Part shown: piece by piece, positions 15,665 through 25,132 of the stretch
Layout of the letters: each line of letters starts with the position of its first letter
Position numbering within the stretch: the first letter of the stretch is position 1
Assembly: GCA_020444275.1 (NCBI GenBank)
Contig: JAHLLG010000002.1
Span: 917,991 to 981,990, forward strand
Origin: Bacteroidota bacterium
Lineage (GTDB): Bacteria > Bacteroidota > Bacteroidia > Bacteroidales > UBA12077
Direction: 5' to 3'
DNA length: 64,000 bases
Notes under the pieces: generated by a model
What the model saw: the letters and a program-made list of their open reading frames with translations, nothing else
What the model was told of the DNA's origin: nothing
Databases searched by the model: none
Position numbers and translations under genes: made by a program

Positions 15665-16663
15665 TTACAATTCCAAGATCTGCCTGTATTCTGGTTCTGT
15701 TATATTTAATAATCCTGATTTAGGTAACCTTGTAGTAAGCGTGCGCCAGTTATTATCTTCGTTAAAAATATATTTAAAAATTGGCAATGCCTCTTTTAGC
15801 ATTCCATTATTAGCTAAAGCAATTGCTTTCCAATATTTCATTTCCAGATTTTCAGGAAACATCTGTTCTGCGGCCTCATATTCTTTTAAAGCTAATTGCA
15901 TGTCGTTATACTCAATTGCTAAGTCTCCTCTGTTCATATGCTCATAAGCCCTATGAACTTTTAGTAACCTGCTTAATTCTTGTAACGGATTGTGATTATC
16001 ATCCACTCTCAGATCAATTTTCTTATCCATCCATTCGTTTTCTACTGGTTTGGTATTTACTACAAGTAGAACAGCCGATTGCTTTCCTCTAATATCACCA
16101 CCTGCATTTTGTGCTGCAAGCATGGTTTGAACTACACGCTCGGCTAAAGGTAAATCAGCATGTTCTTCGAATGCTTCCGCCATAGCCGGAACTACTTTAT
16201 CATTTAACATCATATTAGCTTGTACTGAATAATTTTCTCCAGTAATGTGATTCGCAGCATCAACACACTTTTTACCCGTATATGCATATATATTGCCCTC
16301 TTTATCGAGCATTGCTACTTGTCTGTAATCTCTTCCGTTATCCGATGCAATTAAAGATTTTAAAGCTTCTTGAGCTGATACTCCCTGCTCCATTAATTTT
16401 AAACCGTCGGTTCCTAACGCGGGATTTACAAACGATTGAGTGGCCACTACACCGACACCCGATTTAGCCCAGGATACAACTGATCCAACAGAAAACCAAT
16501 GACTTTGAACACCAACAGCCATTTCGCCAGAAGCGGTGTCAATAGCGACTACAGAAAATGTATGAGCAAAAGGTTCATCATTATTATATACCTGACCCTT
16601 AACCTCTGATGTTAATATTGCAATTAACAAAATACCTTTTAAACAATTAATTAGTAGTTTCAT
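15665..16663 (-). CDS. Secreted DUF1028 (Ntn-hydrolase-like) protein
   Basis: 332 residues: a signal peptide (to about 23), then the DUF1028 domain. Its marks are AHTFSVVAIDTASGEMAVGV, SWAKSGVGVVATQSFVNPAL, GRDYRQVAMLDKEGNI and GENYSVQANMML. DUF1028 proteins share the Ntn-hydrolase/proteasome-like fold but have no proven reaction. A C-terminal helical region (from about 235) contains a TPR-like segment (DMQLALKEYEAAEQMFPEN). It lies directly downstream of the S9 peptidase, separated by a hairpin. DUF1028 genes often sit near secreted peptidases, so a role in peptide or amide breakdown is plausible (inference). Confidence 0.88.
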   Translation of the reverse strand: MKLLINCLKGILLIAILTSEVKGQVYNNDEPFAHTFSVVAIDTASGEMAVGVQSHWFSVGSVVSWAKSGVGVVATQSFVNPALGTDGLKLMEQGVSAQEALKSLIASDNGRDYRQVAMLDKEGNIYAYTGKKCVDAANHITGENYSVQANMMLNDKVVPAMAEAFEEHADLPLAERVVQTMLAAQNAGGDIRGKQSAVLLVVNTKPVENEWMDKKIDLRVDDNHNPLQELSRLLKVHRAYEHMNRGDLAIEYNDMQLALKEYEAAEQMFPENLEMKYWKAIALANNGMLKEALPIFKYIFNEDNNWRTLTTRLPKSGLLNITEPEYRQILEL

Positions 16664-16683
16664 CTTTATACTTTTTTGTTATA

Positions 16684-16712
16684 ACAAAGGCTGTCTATTG
16701 AAGACAGCCTCT
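16684..16712 (-). terminator. Terminator of the S9 peptidase gene
   Basis: AGGCTGTC (16688-16695) pairs with GACAGCCT (16703-16710); the minus strand continues into TTTGTT. It lies 6 bases after the S9 stop and about 20 bases before the DUF1028 start. Confidence 0.75.
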
Positions 16713-16717
16713 ATTTG

Positions 16718-19507
16718 TTAATCCGTTATTATATTATAGTTTTCACTATTTTCTTTTTCCACTGCTGGTAATCCTTCTTTCATCCAATCCGGCATTGGCT
16801 TATTTTTTAGATAATGATCGAAAAACTGAGCCATACGAATCTGGAAATCATATTTGTCTCGAACTACAGTTGGCCAATGATCCGCCTCATTATAATTCAG
16901 CAACCATGCTTTTTTACCCATTCTGCGCAGAGCAATAAAAAACTCTATACCCTGACTAAACGGAACAGCTCCATCACCTTCGTTATGCATAATAAGCAAT
17001 GGTGTTTGGATCTTGTCAGCTGTAAAAAGTGGTGAATTTTCGAGATAACGAAGTGGCGATTCCCAAATGGTTTTGCCAATTCTACTTTGTGTGTGTTCGT
17101 ACTGGAACGATCGGTTTCTGCCTGTCCATAATCGTATTCCTCCATATGCACTAAACATATTAACAACCGGTGCACCAGATTCTATAGCTGCAAATAAGTT
17201 TGTTCTGGTTGCCAGATAAGCAACCTGGTATCCACCCCAACTATGTCCTTGTGCGGCAATGCGATCTTTATCGACAAAACCTTCTGATATTAATTGAGTT
17301 ACACCCGGCATTACACAGTTATATGCTGATTCGCCCGGATATCCCTCTTTATAGTACACATCAGGATTAAAAATAATATACCCGTTGCTACTATAATAAT
17401 GATAATCGACCGTTGAGCGATGAGCTTCAGGCATCTGATAATCATATAAATTTTGTGAAGCTTTTTCGTAAAAATTCACAATCATTGGATATTTCTTATT
17501 CGGATCGAAGTTAGCCGGCTTGATTAAAAGACCTTCCAACTTTTGTCCATCTAATGAAGTCCAGGTATATAATTCTTTGGTTCCCCATAAAAAGTTATCT
17601 TGGAAAGGATTTGCATTACTAATTTTCTTTGATTTCTTAAACTCATTTTTGGTTAAAAGCAGATTCGGAAATTCTTGAAATGTTTCTCGAGTATAAACAA
17701 AAACATCCTTATCTCTTGCTTTAATTGGCTTATTTAATTTAAATTCACCTTCAATAAGAGCTTCTGGTTCATTTGGTTTTTTAAGGGATATTTTATAGTA
17801 ACCATCGGCTCTTGAACTTTCATTATGACCAGTTAAATAAATTGGTTCATCGTTACTAAAACCGACACGATCATCACCTTGCAATAATCTGTTATCATTT
17901 TTAAAATCTATTATACGGTAAGTAATTTTATCTTGTCTACCCGTTTTCGTAAAATTTACTGGTTTACTCTTGTTTTCGGGATCAACTTTCCAGAGATCGT
18001 ACCTGTCATAAATCAACAGTGAGTTATCATCTGTAAGCCAGCCTGCTTCACCATAAGCAAAAGGTAAATTGGGCATATCATTCAGTTCATCGGCCACCTG
18101 AATTACATCAGGAGTAGTAATTTTATGTTCTGTATTAGTTTCGATATTGTATGTATTCCAGGTAGTATCTTCAAAATTATACCAGTAAATATATTTTCCT
18201 TCGGGCGAAATCTGTGGGTATGCTCTGCAATCCCGCTTGATCATTGTTGAATTACCTGTCTTTATATCAATTAGATAAAAATCAAAATGTTCCGGCTCTC
18301 CCTCCCACATGAATTGAATAGCATACGGTTTATTTGACCAAGCTAATGCTTTATCAGCATCTCCTTTATTTATTAGATCTATTCCTGTAAAATCAGTGTT
18401 CTCTAGCTGTACCACTTTTTTATTATCCATTAAGTATACAGCTAAATAAGATTTTTTTAGATCTTGTTCCAGTGTGTTTAATTGTTGTGAATGTAAAACG
18501 GGTTCGTTCCAGTGCCAAATATCTAGCTTAGGTACTTCTTCATCTAATATGGTTGTATCTTTTTCTGCTTTTATTGGTGCAGTCCCAAAAAACAATCTAT
18601 TCTCTTTATCTGCAAATTGAAGCGTGCTATTTGGAGGTATTTCCCAATTTTCAGAAATCCCTTTGCTTTGATTGGTTACAATTTGTTGTGCTTGTTGTCC
18701 TCTATTCCATAAATAGATTCCATAATCATCTTTTTTATTATCAGAAGTATCAGCAATAAAAGCTAAACTTGATGCATTGTTTTTGAATGTCAGGGCTTTA
18801 TATGTACCCTTTGCTGTAAATACTTCCTGAAGATCACTATTAATTAAATCAATAAAATATACACCAGGTTTAAAATCCTGATCATCTCCTGTAGAAATAA
18901 AACTTATTGCACTATGATCTTTGCTTAGAACATATTCGGTAACAAAAGGAAATGACTTTTCTCTGTTATTCTCTAGATTTCGAATAACTACAGTGTACCC
19001 ATTCTCATCATTTTCTTCCTTTTTAATTGTAGTATCTTTTTCGGTTGTTTTTATTTGATAAGCTACCCAACCACTCCATTTTTTAGGAACTTTAAACGAT
19101 TGTAAATTTGGGATAGTATCTAAAACATTCGTTTCGGTATTGAAAATTCCCAGCTTGCTTTTGGGAAGATCTTCTTTTTCTGTGTTTTTTAATTTTAGTT
19201 CACGTAACGTTTCTTTGTCTGTTTCAATCTCAAAAACAACAAACTTTGAATCGTTCATTATATCAAACTTAGTCCCTCCGTTTACGGATAATAATTCAGT
19301 TCCATCATTTTTAACTGCTTTCAGCTGTGAATTACCTTCCCAGGGTTCAGTTTTATAAGCTACAATATTTCCATCATGCGAAATTTGTTGTTGTGTTATT
19401 CTGTTCCATTTAATAATATCATCAAAAGTTAAAGGTTTTTTATTCTCCTGTGAAATAACAGAATAACTCAATAAAATAAAGCTAAATAATCCTACAATTT
19501 TTTTCAT
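16718..19507 (-). CDS. S9 family prolyl-oligopeptidase-type peptidase
   Basis: 929 residues with a signal peptide (to about 20). Residues about 25-640 form a beta-propeller-like region (TolB/DPP-IV style repeats such as ISFISTGDDQDF and YPQISPEGKYIYWYNF). The C-terminal alpha/beta-hydrolase domain has the nucleophile Ser756 in GHSWGGYQVAY, an acid Asp near 845 (HNEGDGAVPFSQ) and His near 877 (EADHWPT), the full S9 triad in order. It probably trims proline-containing or other oligopeptides in the periplasm. Its length fits the large Bacteroidota S9 group. A DUF1028 gene follows and an M28 peptidase gene lies close by. Confidence 0.92.
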   Translation of the reverse strand: MKKIVGLFSFILLSYSVISQENKKPLTFDDIIKWNRITQQQISHDGNIVAYKTEPWEGNSQLKAVKNDGTELLSVNGGTKFDIMNDSKFVVFEIETDKETLRELKLKNTEKEDLPKSKLGIFNTETNVLDTIPNLQSFKVPKKWSGWVAYQIKTTEKDTTIKKEENDENGYTVVIRNLENNREKSFPFVTEYVLSKDHSAISFISTGDDQDFKPGVYFIDLINSDLQEVFTAKGTYKALTFKNNASSLAFIADTSDNKKDDYGIYLWNRGQQAQQIVTNQSKGISENWEIPPNSTLQFADKENRLFFGTAPIKAEKDTTILDEEVPKLDIWHWNEPVLHSQQLNTLEQDLKKSYLAVYLMDNKKVVQLENTDFTGIDLINKGDADKALAWSNKPYAIQFMWEGEPEHFDFYLIDIKTGNSTMIKRDCRAYPQISPEGKYIYWYNFEDTTWNTYNIETNTEHKITTPDVIQVADELNDMPNLPFAYGEAGWLTDDNSLLIYDRYDLWKVDPENKSKPVNFTKTGRQDKITYRIIDFKNDNRLLQGDDRVGFSNDEPIYLTGHNESSRADGYYKISLKKPNEPEALIEGEFKLNKPIKARDKDVFVYTRETFQEFPNLLLTKNEFKKSKKISNANPFQDNFLWGTKELYTWTSLDGQKLEGLLIKPANFDPNKKYPMIVNFYEKASQNLYDYQMPEAHRSTVDYHYYSSNGYIIFNPDVYYKEGYPGESAYNCVMPGVTQLISEGFVDKDRIAAQGHSWGGYQVAYLATRTNLFAAIESGAPVVNMFSAYGGIRLWTGRNRSFQYEHTQSRIGKTIWESPLRYLENSPLFTADKIQTPLLIMHNEGDGAVPFSQGIEFFIALRRMGKKAWLLNYNEADHWPTVVRDKYDFQIRMAQFFDHYLKNKPMPDWMKEGLPAVEKENSENYNIITD

Positions 19508-19583
19508 TACAATTAATACTTTTTGGTTGCTGATTAAGTTAGATGAATTATTACTTAATAAGTTTAATGGCTCTTAGATTCTA

Positions 19584-21542
19584 TTATAATGGCAGCGTAA
19601 CAATAAACTCGCTCCCCATATTGGGTTCACTAAGCACTTCAATGTTACCTCCATGCATTTCTGTAAATTCTTTACATATAATAAGTCCCAAACCAGTCCC
19701 CTGCTCATTATTCGTTCCTATGGTAGTAAAATTATCTTTAACCGAAAAAAGCTTTTTTATATCATTTTTTTGAATCCCAACTCCGTTATCTCTTATACTA
19801 ATTTTAATTTGATCTTTCTGCTTAATTGCTTTTATTTTAATTAGACCATCTTTTCCAGTAAATTTAATTGCGTTGGTAATAAGATTAGTAATTATTGTTC
19901 TTAATATATCCTTATCGGCACGAACAATCATATCAGATTTTACCGTATTTTTTATTTCAATTCCTTTTTTACTTGTGTTACTCCTATTTAAATCAACAAT
20001 TTTTTCAATTAATTCGCTTAAGTTAAATTCTGTTTTTGAAAGCTTTATTAAACCTCTTTGTGATCTGGACCAACTGGTTAAATTATTAATCAGCTCAACT
20101 GTCTGTGTAGACATTTGATCTATATACCGACTGTATTTTTTTATTCGATCATTATCTGTATGCTCCAATTCTTTAACCATTAAACTACTAAAACCAAGCA
20201 TTGAATTGAACGGTGCTTTCAGATCATGAGATATAATTGAGAATAGTTTATCTTTAGAATCGTTAATTTGCCTTAACTGATTACTCAAACGCCTTATAAC
20301 TATAAATCTCCATAATAAAATTAGTACTACGCCAACTACTAATGTTAGTATAATTGTTAAATATAAAGCATCTCTTCTTCTTTGTTCAAGATGTTGGTTA
20401 ATTTCATTCAGTTTTTGGGAGATGTTAAATCTATTTTCCATCTCAATTAAGGCTTCAAACTGCTGCACTGAATAAAGCGAATCATAAACAGATAAATATC
20501 TTTTATAACTTTTACTGGCTGACTCAAAATCTCCAATATTTTCATAGAACTTAGCTGATGTTTTATAACTTATTAGAATATTAGATGAATATCCTAATTT
20601 TTTTGCTTGCTGAATAGCTTCCTGTAATTGCTCCTTTCCTTGTGCTCTTTTTCCTATTAAAGAATATATAAGTGCAATACCCAACTTATTCTGAATAATA
20701 CCTTCCTTATGATTACCTTCCCTGTTATATTTTAACGACTCATAATAATTAGTAAGTGCCTTTTTATAGTCCCCTTTCTCAAATAATACATCAGCAATAC
20801 CATTTAAAGAGAGGGCGATATACATTTTATTATCGAGCTTTTTATGCAAAATTATTGATTCCTGAAAGTACCGACACGCTTTATCCAAATCATTTTTTTC
20901 AAAATAAGACACACCAATTTCATAGTGAGCTGAAGCGATCCCAATACTATCTTCTATTTCTTTCCTTAAACTAATGGCTTGCTTAAAAAATTTAATGGAC
21001 AAATCATATTTATGGTCTTTTCTATATGCGAGACCTAAATTAATATAACTGTAAGCCAGCCCTCTTTTATTATTTAACTGCTGGAAATAATGCAAAGAAT
21101 TTTTACCATATTTTAGTGCCAATGGAATATTTCCAATTAAATAAAATGCGTCTCCGAGATTATTATAAGCATATCCTATTTGCAAGGTATCATTTACTCT
21201 ATAGGCTGCTTCCAGGGCATCATGATAATAAGGAATAGCTGCTTTAACATCCTTTATATAATGCATATAAACAACGCCAACATAGTTACAAACTTTTGCT
21301 TTTTGTTTATAATAACCTAAACTATCAGCCAGATTTATTGCCTTTATACCATATATAAGAGATGAATCCTTAGATCTTTCCCTTAAGTTCCAACAAAGAT
21401 CACTAAGAGCTTCCACTTTCTCTATATTATTATCTTCATTATGCTTTTTTGAAATTAAATGGACCTGACTTTTGGAATTACCGTTAATTGAATATATTAG
21501 AAATAATAAGGATAGAGCAATCTTAGAAATTATGTTAAGCAT
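19584..21542 (-). CDS. Periplasmic-TPR sensor histidine kinase
   Basis: 652 residues. After a signal peptide come about seven TPR-like repeats (residues 40-370; for example AYNNLGDAFYLIGNIPLALK and AYSYINLGLAYRKDHKYDLS). One membrane helix follows (about 390-412), then HisKA with His439 in FSIISHDLKAPFNS. The HATPase has N-box ITNLITNAIKF, G1 DNGVGIQ and G2 GTGLGLIICKEF. TPR kinases of this layout are frequent in Bacteroidota; the TPR part probably senses a protein or peptide partner in the periplasm (inference). No response regulator gene is adjacent. Confidence 0.92.
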   Translation of the reverse strand: MLNIISKIALSLLFLIYSINGNSKSQVHLISKKHNEDNNIEKVEALSDLCWNLRERSKDSSLIYGIKAINLADSLGYYKQKAKVCNYVGVVYMHYIKDVKAAIPYYHDALEAAYRVNDTLQIGYAYNNLGDAFYLIGNIPLALKYGKNSLHYFQQLNNKRGLAYSYINLGLAYRKDHKYDLSIKFFKQAISLRKEIEDSIGIASAHYEIGVSYFEKNDLDKACRYFQESIILHKKLDNKMYIALSLNGIADVLFEKGDYKKALTNYYESLKYNREGNHKEGIIQNKLGIALIYSLIGKRAQGKEQLQEAIQQAKKLGYSSNILISYKTSAKFYENIGDFESASKSYKRYLSVYDSLYSVQQFEALIEMENRFNISQKLNEINQHLEQRRRDALYLTIILTLVVGVVLILLWRFIVIRRLSNQLRQINDSKDKLFSIISHDLKAPFNSMLGFSSLMVKELEHTDNDRIKKYSRYIDQMSTQTVELINNLTSWSRSQRGLIKLSKTEFNLSELIEKIVDLNRSNTSKKGIEIKNTVKSDMIVRADKDILRTIITNLITNAIKFTGKDGLIKIKAIKQKDQIKISIRDNGVGIQKNDIKKLFSVKDNFTTIGTNNEQGTGLGLIICKEFTEMHGGNIEVLSEPNMGSEFIVTLPL

Positions 21543-21564
21543 TATTTAATGTAATTGTTTCAAG

Positions 21565-21594
21565 TAAAGATAATAATAATTTTGTGCGCAGCAA
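21565..21594 (-). promoter_or_regulatory. Candidate promoter of the TPR kinase gene
   Basis: On the minus strand: TTG (21594-21592), a 19-base spacer and TATCTTTA (21572-21565), one mismatch from TAnnTTTG, about 23 bases before the ATG. Confidence 0.5.
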
Positions 21595-21616
21595 TTTATA
21601 GCTGGCAACCCTATTT

Positions 21617-21652
21617 ATTAAAAAGGTTCATCATGATATTTGATGAACCTTT
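21617..21652 (-). terminator. Terminator of the M28 peptidase gene
   Basis: AAAGGTTCATCA (21622-21633) pairs perfectly with TGATGAACCTTT (21641-21652) around 7 bases, and the minus strand continues into TTTAATAAA. Confidence 0.85.
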
Positions 21653-21674
21653 ATAATATTTATTTTGGCCTTTT

Positions 21675-23315
21675 TTAGTCTTCACTGTTTAGTACATATC
21701 TTTTATAAATCCAACTATCTTCGTTCCATTTAATTTCTTCCATCATATTGGTTATATAATAAATAGTAAGGAAATTATATTTTAACCCGATATGGAATGC
21801 TTCTTTAGAATAATCCTGATCCAAGTCATCGAATGGTGAATGGTAATATTCACTCATCCACTTTTCAATTTCTTTGTACGCATTGATTTTAGAATCAACA
21901 GCAGTATAACCATTGGCAACATTTAAAACCGGAATACCTTTTTGTAAAAATGATGCCTGATCGCTTCTAAACAGATAGTTGTTTTCTTCCTCCTTATTAT
22001 CATCAACAATAAGGTTTAAATTTTCTGCTGTAAAATCAATGGCTTCAGATAGATTTGAGTGGGAATAACCCATTGGAATAATATCTTTTGTAGGAAATAA
22101 ACCGGCAACCATATCAATATTAATATTGGCTACAATATTTTCAGTGCCCATATTATTGTAGGCAGCATAATATTTTGAGCCTAACAATCCTTTTTCTTCT
22201 GCAGTATAACAGATAAAAACAAGTGATCTTCTGGGTTGCAAAGAGGCCTTATTAAATGTTTCAGCAAAACTCAATAGTGAAGCCACTCCTGTAGCATTGT
22301 CCCACATCCCATTATAAATTGAATCGCCTTTTACAGCTTTACCTATACCCACATGATCCATATGCGCACCAACCGTAACATACTCGTTTTTTAAAAGAGA
22401 ATCTGTTCCTGGTAAAATTGCTACTACATTTTTACAACTATAATTTTCAATATTAACTTTATACTTACATGAAATTTCCGATCTAAGCGCTTGACTTACA
22501 AATTGCCCTTTCTTTGCTTTTCGAATGCTTGATGATAGATTTAAATCATTCTGTTTAAAAATATTCTTAATAAAATCTTTCTTGGCGAATGCTGCTACTC
22601 CCAAATTAAAATTGGCCATTGATCCATCCAGTGCACTATCAGCCAATGAAACTACCGGCCGACCCGTAAATCGATGAATTTGATTAAAAACCATATTTTG
22701 GAATAAACCTTTGTTAAAAAATATAATAATTCCTGACGCCCCCTGACTTATGGCATTACTCACTTTAACAAAAGGATCAAATGAATTGTAATCTTTTAAC
22801 GATTTTGGAGCTCCAAGCATGGCAATTACAGTTTTACCCTTAACATCAAGCCCTTCGTAATCGTTTATATTTTTGTCTGGCATAATATTACCGAACCCTA
22901 CGAATACTAATTGTTGTTTCTCTGCAACTTGAAGATTTTTTGGACTGGTAAGAATTGAAATATTATTAGCGTAACTACCATCAACAATATCAGTTCCTAA
23001 AACTGATTGAAATTCGATTGAAGATGTTATAACAGATCGCTTTTTAAATGGTACAGACTGAAAAAAGGTGTTGTTATCGCCATAAGGTTTACATCCTAAT
23101 CTCTCAAATTCTTCAGCAACATGACTTGCAGCCTTATCATACCCTTCTGATCCTACATCGCGACCTTCGAGATTATCTCCTGCTAGGTATTCTAAATGAT
23201 GTTGAAAATAATTATAATCAATACCTTGAGTTATATCTACAATATGTTTTTGCGCTTTACCAACAAAAGCAATACATAAAACAAGCAATAATGTTATAAG
23301 CTTTAATTTATTCAT
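21675..23315 (-). CDS. M28 family zinc aminopeptidase with PA domain
   Basis: 546 residues with a signal peptide (to about 21). A PA-type insert occupies roughly 115-270 (GLDVKGKTVIAMLGAPKSL). The M28 zinc ligands are in order: His in VGAHMDHVGIG, Asp in MWDNATGVASLL (bridging), Glu in TAEEKGLLGS (catalytic plus ligand), Asp in NINIDMVAGL and a late His in EYYHSPFDDLDQ. It is expected to remove N-terminal residues from peptides in the periplasm or outside the cell. There is no C-terminal sorting domain. It stands alone on its transcript but near S9 and DUF1028 genes of similar cellular location. Confidence 0.93.
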   Translation of the reverse strand: MNKLKLITLLLVLCIAFVGKAQKHIVDITQGIDYNYFQHHLEYLAGDNLEGRDVGSEGYDKAASHVAEEFERLGCKPYGDNNTFFQSVPFKKRSVITSSIEFQSVLGTDIVDGSYANNISILTSPKNLQVAEKQQLVFVGFGNIMPDKNINDYEGLDVKGKTVIAMLGAPKSLKDYNSFDPFVKVSNAISQGASGIIIFFNKGLFQNMVFNQIHRFTGRPVVSLADSALDGSMANFNLGVAAFAKKDFIKNIFKQNDLNLSSSIRKAKKGQFVSQALRSEISCKYKVNIENYSCKNVVAILPGTDSLLKNEYVTVGAHMDHVGIGKAVKGDSIYNGMWDNATGVASLLSFAETFNKASLQPRRSLVFICYTAEEKGLLGSKYYAAYNNMGTENIVANINIDMVAGLFPTKDIIPMGYSHSNLSEAIDFTAENLNLIVDDNKEEENNYLFRSDQASFLQKGIPVLNVANGYTAVDSKINAYKEIEKWMSEYYHSPFDDLDQDYSKEAFHIGLKYNFLTIYYITNMMEEIKWNEDSWIYKRYVLNSED

Positions 23316-23446
23316 TTTTATTTAAATTATAAGAGAATTAAATAATACACTTGTTTAGATTGTAATTACACATTATGGTTTAAAACTCATTATATTTTAG
23401 ATATTGTCGAACAAGAAAGTTAACCATTAAGTTATAAGATAAACTA

Positions 23447-24532
23447 TTATCTTATCTGTTTTACCTGGTATAAGCTTGTTGATTTTCTTTTTCCTTTTAG
23501 TTTTATATCACCAACCTCTTTACAGTTAAACTCTTTTGGGGCTTTAATGATCTGATAAAGATCACCTGAAATGAGAAAGTTCTGCTTATACTCATTACAC
23601 ATGGATTCAATTCTTGCAGCAGTATTTATGGTATCGCCATTATACGAAATATCTCTGCGTATTTGTCCTACTTGCAGTACCATTACTTTTCCGACATGCG
23701 CACCAGCTTTAAATTTTGGAATTAAATTATACTTTCGGTTATAATAGCGTGATCGTCTGTTTATAGTATGGGTAAAAGCATAAAATGCGTGCATAAAATT
23801 GTTATGTTTTAATCCTTTTTTAAGATTCCATGAGATAATAGCACCATCACCAAGATACTGGTATATTTCACCACCATAGTTATCTACCACAGCCAAATCG
23901 TTAAAAATATCCTGTACCAGATGACTAAACTTTTTATGCTCCAGTTTTTCTGCAATTGTTGTTGACGATTTCATATCCAAAAACATAAAAATTCTTTCTT
24001 CTTCGCGGGGTTTATTCATCATTCCTAATAGCCAGTTGCGAATATTTCCTTTTCCAACTTTCTTTATGGTACCTCGAATGAAGTTATTAAAAAAACCTGC
24101 CACATAGAAAAATCCTAAAAATCTAATGAAGTAAATATCCATATCAGGAAGTAACTTCAAAATTTCTTTATAATTCCATTCTGTATAGATTGTTAGTGGC
24201 GATCGGGCAGCAATTAAAATCAAGATAAAAGCAGAAGCAAGGTACAATACTGATCTTAAGAAGATCATTAATCGTATGGGGAAAAAACGCATTACCCGGT
24301 CATTAAAAATAAAATCGATAAAAGAAAAAAGTAATGAAATGGCAATAGTTAAGAATAACAATACAACGTATATATTCTTAATTTCAAGCAAGTTAAAATG
24401 TACTTTGAATATTTGCTGCTCACCTGTAATAAAAGTATAGAAAAGTAAAGCAAGGTACCAATACACCAAATGAAAAAAGAGTGTGCGGTTAAATTTATTG
24501 ATACGAATAGTGAGTTTATCGGCTGATATCAT
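23447..24532 (-). CDS. Membrane class III adenylate/guanylate cyclase
   Basis: 361 residues. About five membrane helices (residues 15-165) precede a C-terminal class III cyclase domain. Metal-binding Asp residues are seen in FLDMKSSTTIAE and QYLGDGAIISW, and the transition-state Asn and Arg in DTINTAARIESM. These match active enzymes; ATP versus GTP preference is not clear. A frame opens 30 bases further up, but those codons lie inside the terminator hairpin of the upstream gene. The ATG at 24532 follows a perfect -7 box, so I take it as the start. No cAMP-binding regulator is nearby. Confidence 0.88.
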   Translation of the reverse strand: MISADKLTIRINKFNRTLFFHLVYWYLALLFYTFITGEQQIFKVHFNLLEIKNIYVVLLFLTIAISLLFSFIDFIFNDRVMRFFPIRLMIFLRSVLYLASAFILILIAARSPLTIYTEWNYKEILKLLPDMDIYFIRFLGFFYVAGFFNNFIRGTIKKVGKGNIRNWLLGMMNKPREEERIFMFLDMKSSTTIAEKLEHKKFSHLVQDIFNDLAVVDNYGGEIYQYLGDGAIISWNLKKGLKHNNFMHAFYAFTHTINRRSRYYNRKYNLIPKFKAGAHVGKVMVLQVGQIRRDISYNGDTINTAARIESMCNEYKQNFLISGDLYQIIKAPKEFNCKEVGDIKLKGKRKSTSLYQVKQIR

Positions 24533-24537
24533 AGCAG

Positions 24538-24545
24538 CAAAGATA
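24538..24545 (-). promoter_or_regulatory. Consensus -7 box directly before the cyclase ATG
   Basis: On the minus strand TATCTTTG, an exact match to TAnnTTTG, ends 5 bases before the ATG at 24532. Transcription would begin near the A of the ATG (leaderless). No good -33 TTG is present at 19-21 bases; the nearest TTTG is at 14. Confidence 0.45.
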
Positions 24546-24573
24546 AAAAAAGCTGTCATCAAAAATGACAGCT
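24546..24573 (-). terminator. Terminator of the 131-aa membrane-protein gene
   Basis: AGCTGTCAT (24551-24559) pairs with ATGACAGCT (24565-24573) around 5 bases, and the minus strand continues into seven T. It lies 25 bases after the stop of the upstream gene and directly before the cyclase -7 box. Confidence 0.85.
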
Positions 24574-24598
24574 ACGCACATAAATATAATCTTAACTC

Positions 24599-24994
24599 TT
24601 ATCCTTCTGCTCTTATATATTTTGCAGTTTTTACCAGTAAAATTATTCCCAAAATAAACGAAGCAAGGTATATAACCAGTGTAATTATAGCTGATATAAT
24701 AATTAGCGTCAAGCCATTTTGATACATATTGATCCTATCGCTAACTAAAAAAGCAATTAGAGCAATAGTTATTGGATTACATTTTACGATTGCCCAAATA
24801 CCAACAAAATAGTTCCATCTGACTAAACTTGGTTTCATGGCTTTATATGCTCCATACCATGTAATTACTCCCAAAACAACTGTTATGTAATTATGTGTCA
24901 AAAAGAGTAGTAAAAAAATCTCAAGTACTCCTACGATTAGAAAGAATAAATCAAGGTGATAAATACTTTTTAGCTTGGCGTTCTGATCAGACAT
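24599..24994 (-). CDS. Small membrane protein of unknown function
   Basis: 131 residues with about four membrane helices (residues 14-31, 36-50, 62-82, 96-122). It starts MSDQNAKLKSIYHLD on the cytosolic side and ends in a basic tail. I recognise no family. It has its own terminator and no obvious partner. Confidence 0.65.
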   Translation of the reverse strand: MSDQNAKLKSIYHLDLFFLIVGVLEIFLLLFLTHNYITVVLGVITWYGAYKAMKPSLVRWNYFVGIWAIVKCNPITIALIAFLVSDRINMYQNGLTLIIISAIITLVIYLASFILGIILLVKTAKYIRAEG

Positions 24995-25103
24995 AATGAA
25001 AGGTTTATTGGTTTTTTATATAAAAATAAAGAAATTGTTTATAAATACCAATAAATCAATAAATTAACTCTAATAGTTTTAAATTTACACCCACTTGGCT
25101 ACA

Positions 25104-25129
25104 TAAAAAAATCCGGCAAACGCCGGATT
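25104..25129 (-). terminator. Terminator of ettA
   Basis: AATCCGGC (25110-25117) pairs with GCCGGATT (25122-25129) around 4 bases, and the minus strand continues into seven T. Confidence 0.9.
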
Positions 25130-25132
25130 AAT

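Noticed and set aside
24533-24562. Longer cyclase start (MMTAFFIFAA)
   Set aside because: The extra codons lie within the terminator and -7 box; the ATG at 24532 is the better start.
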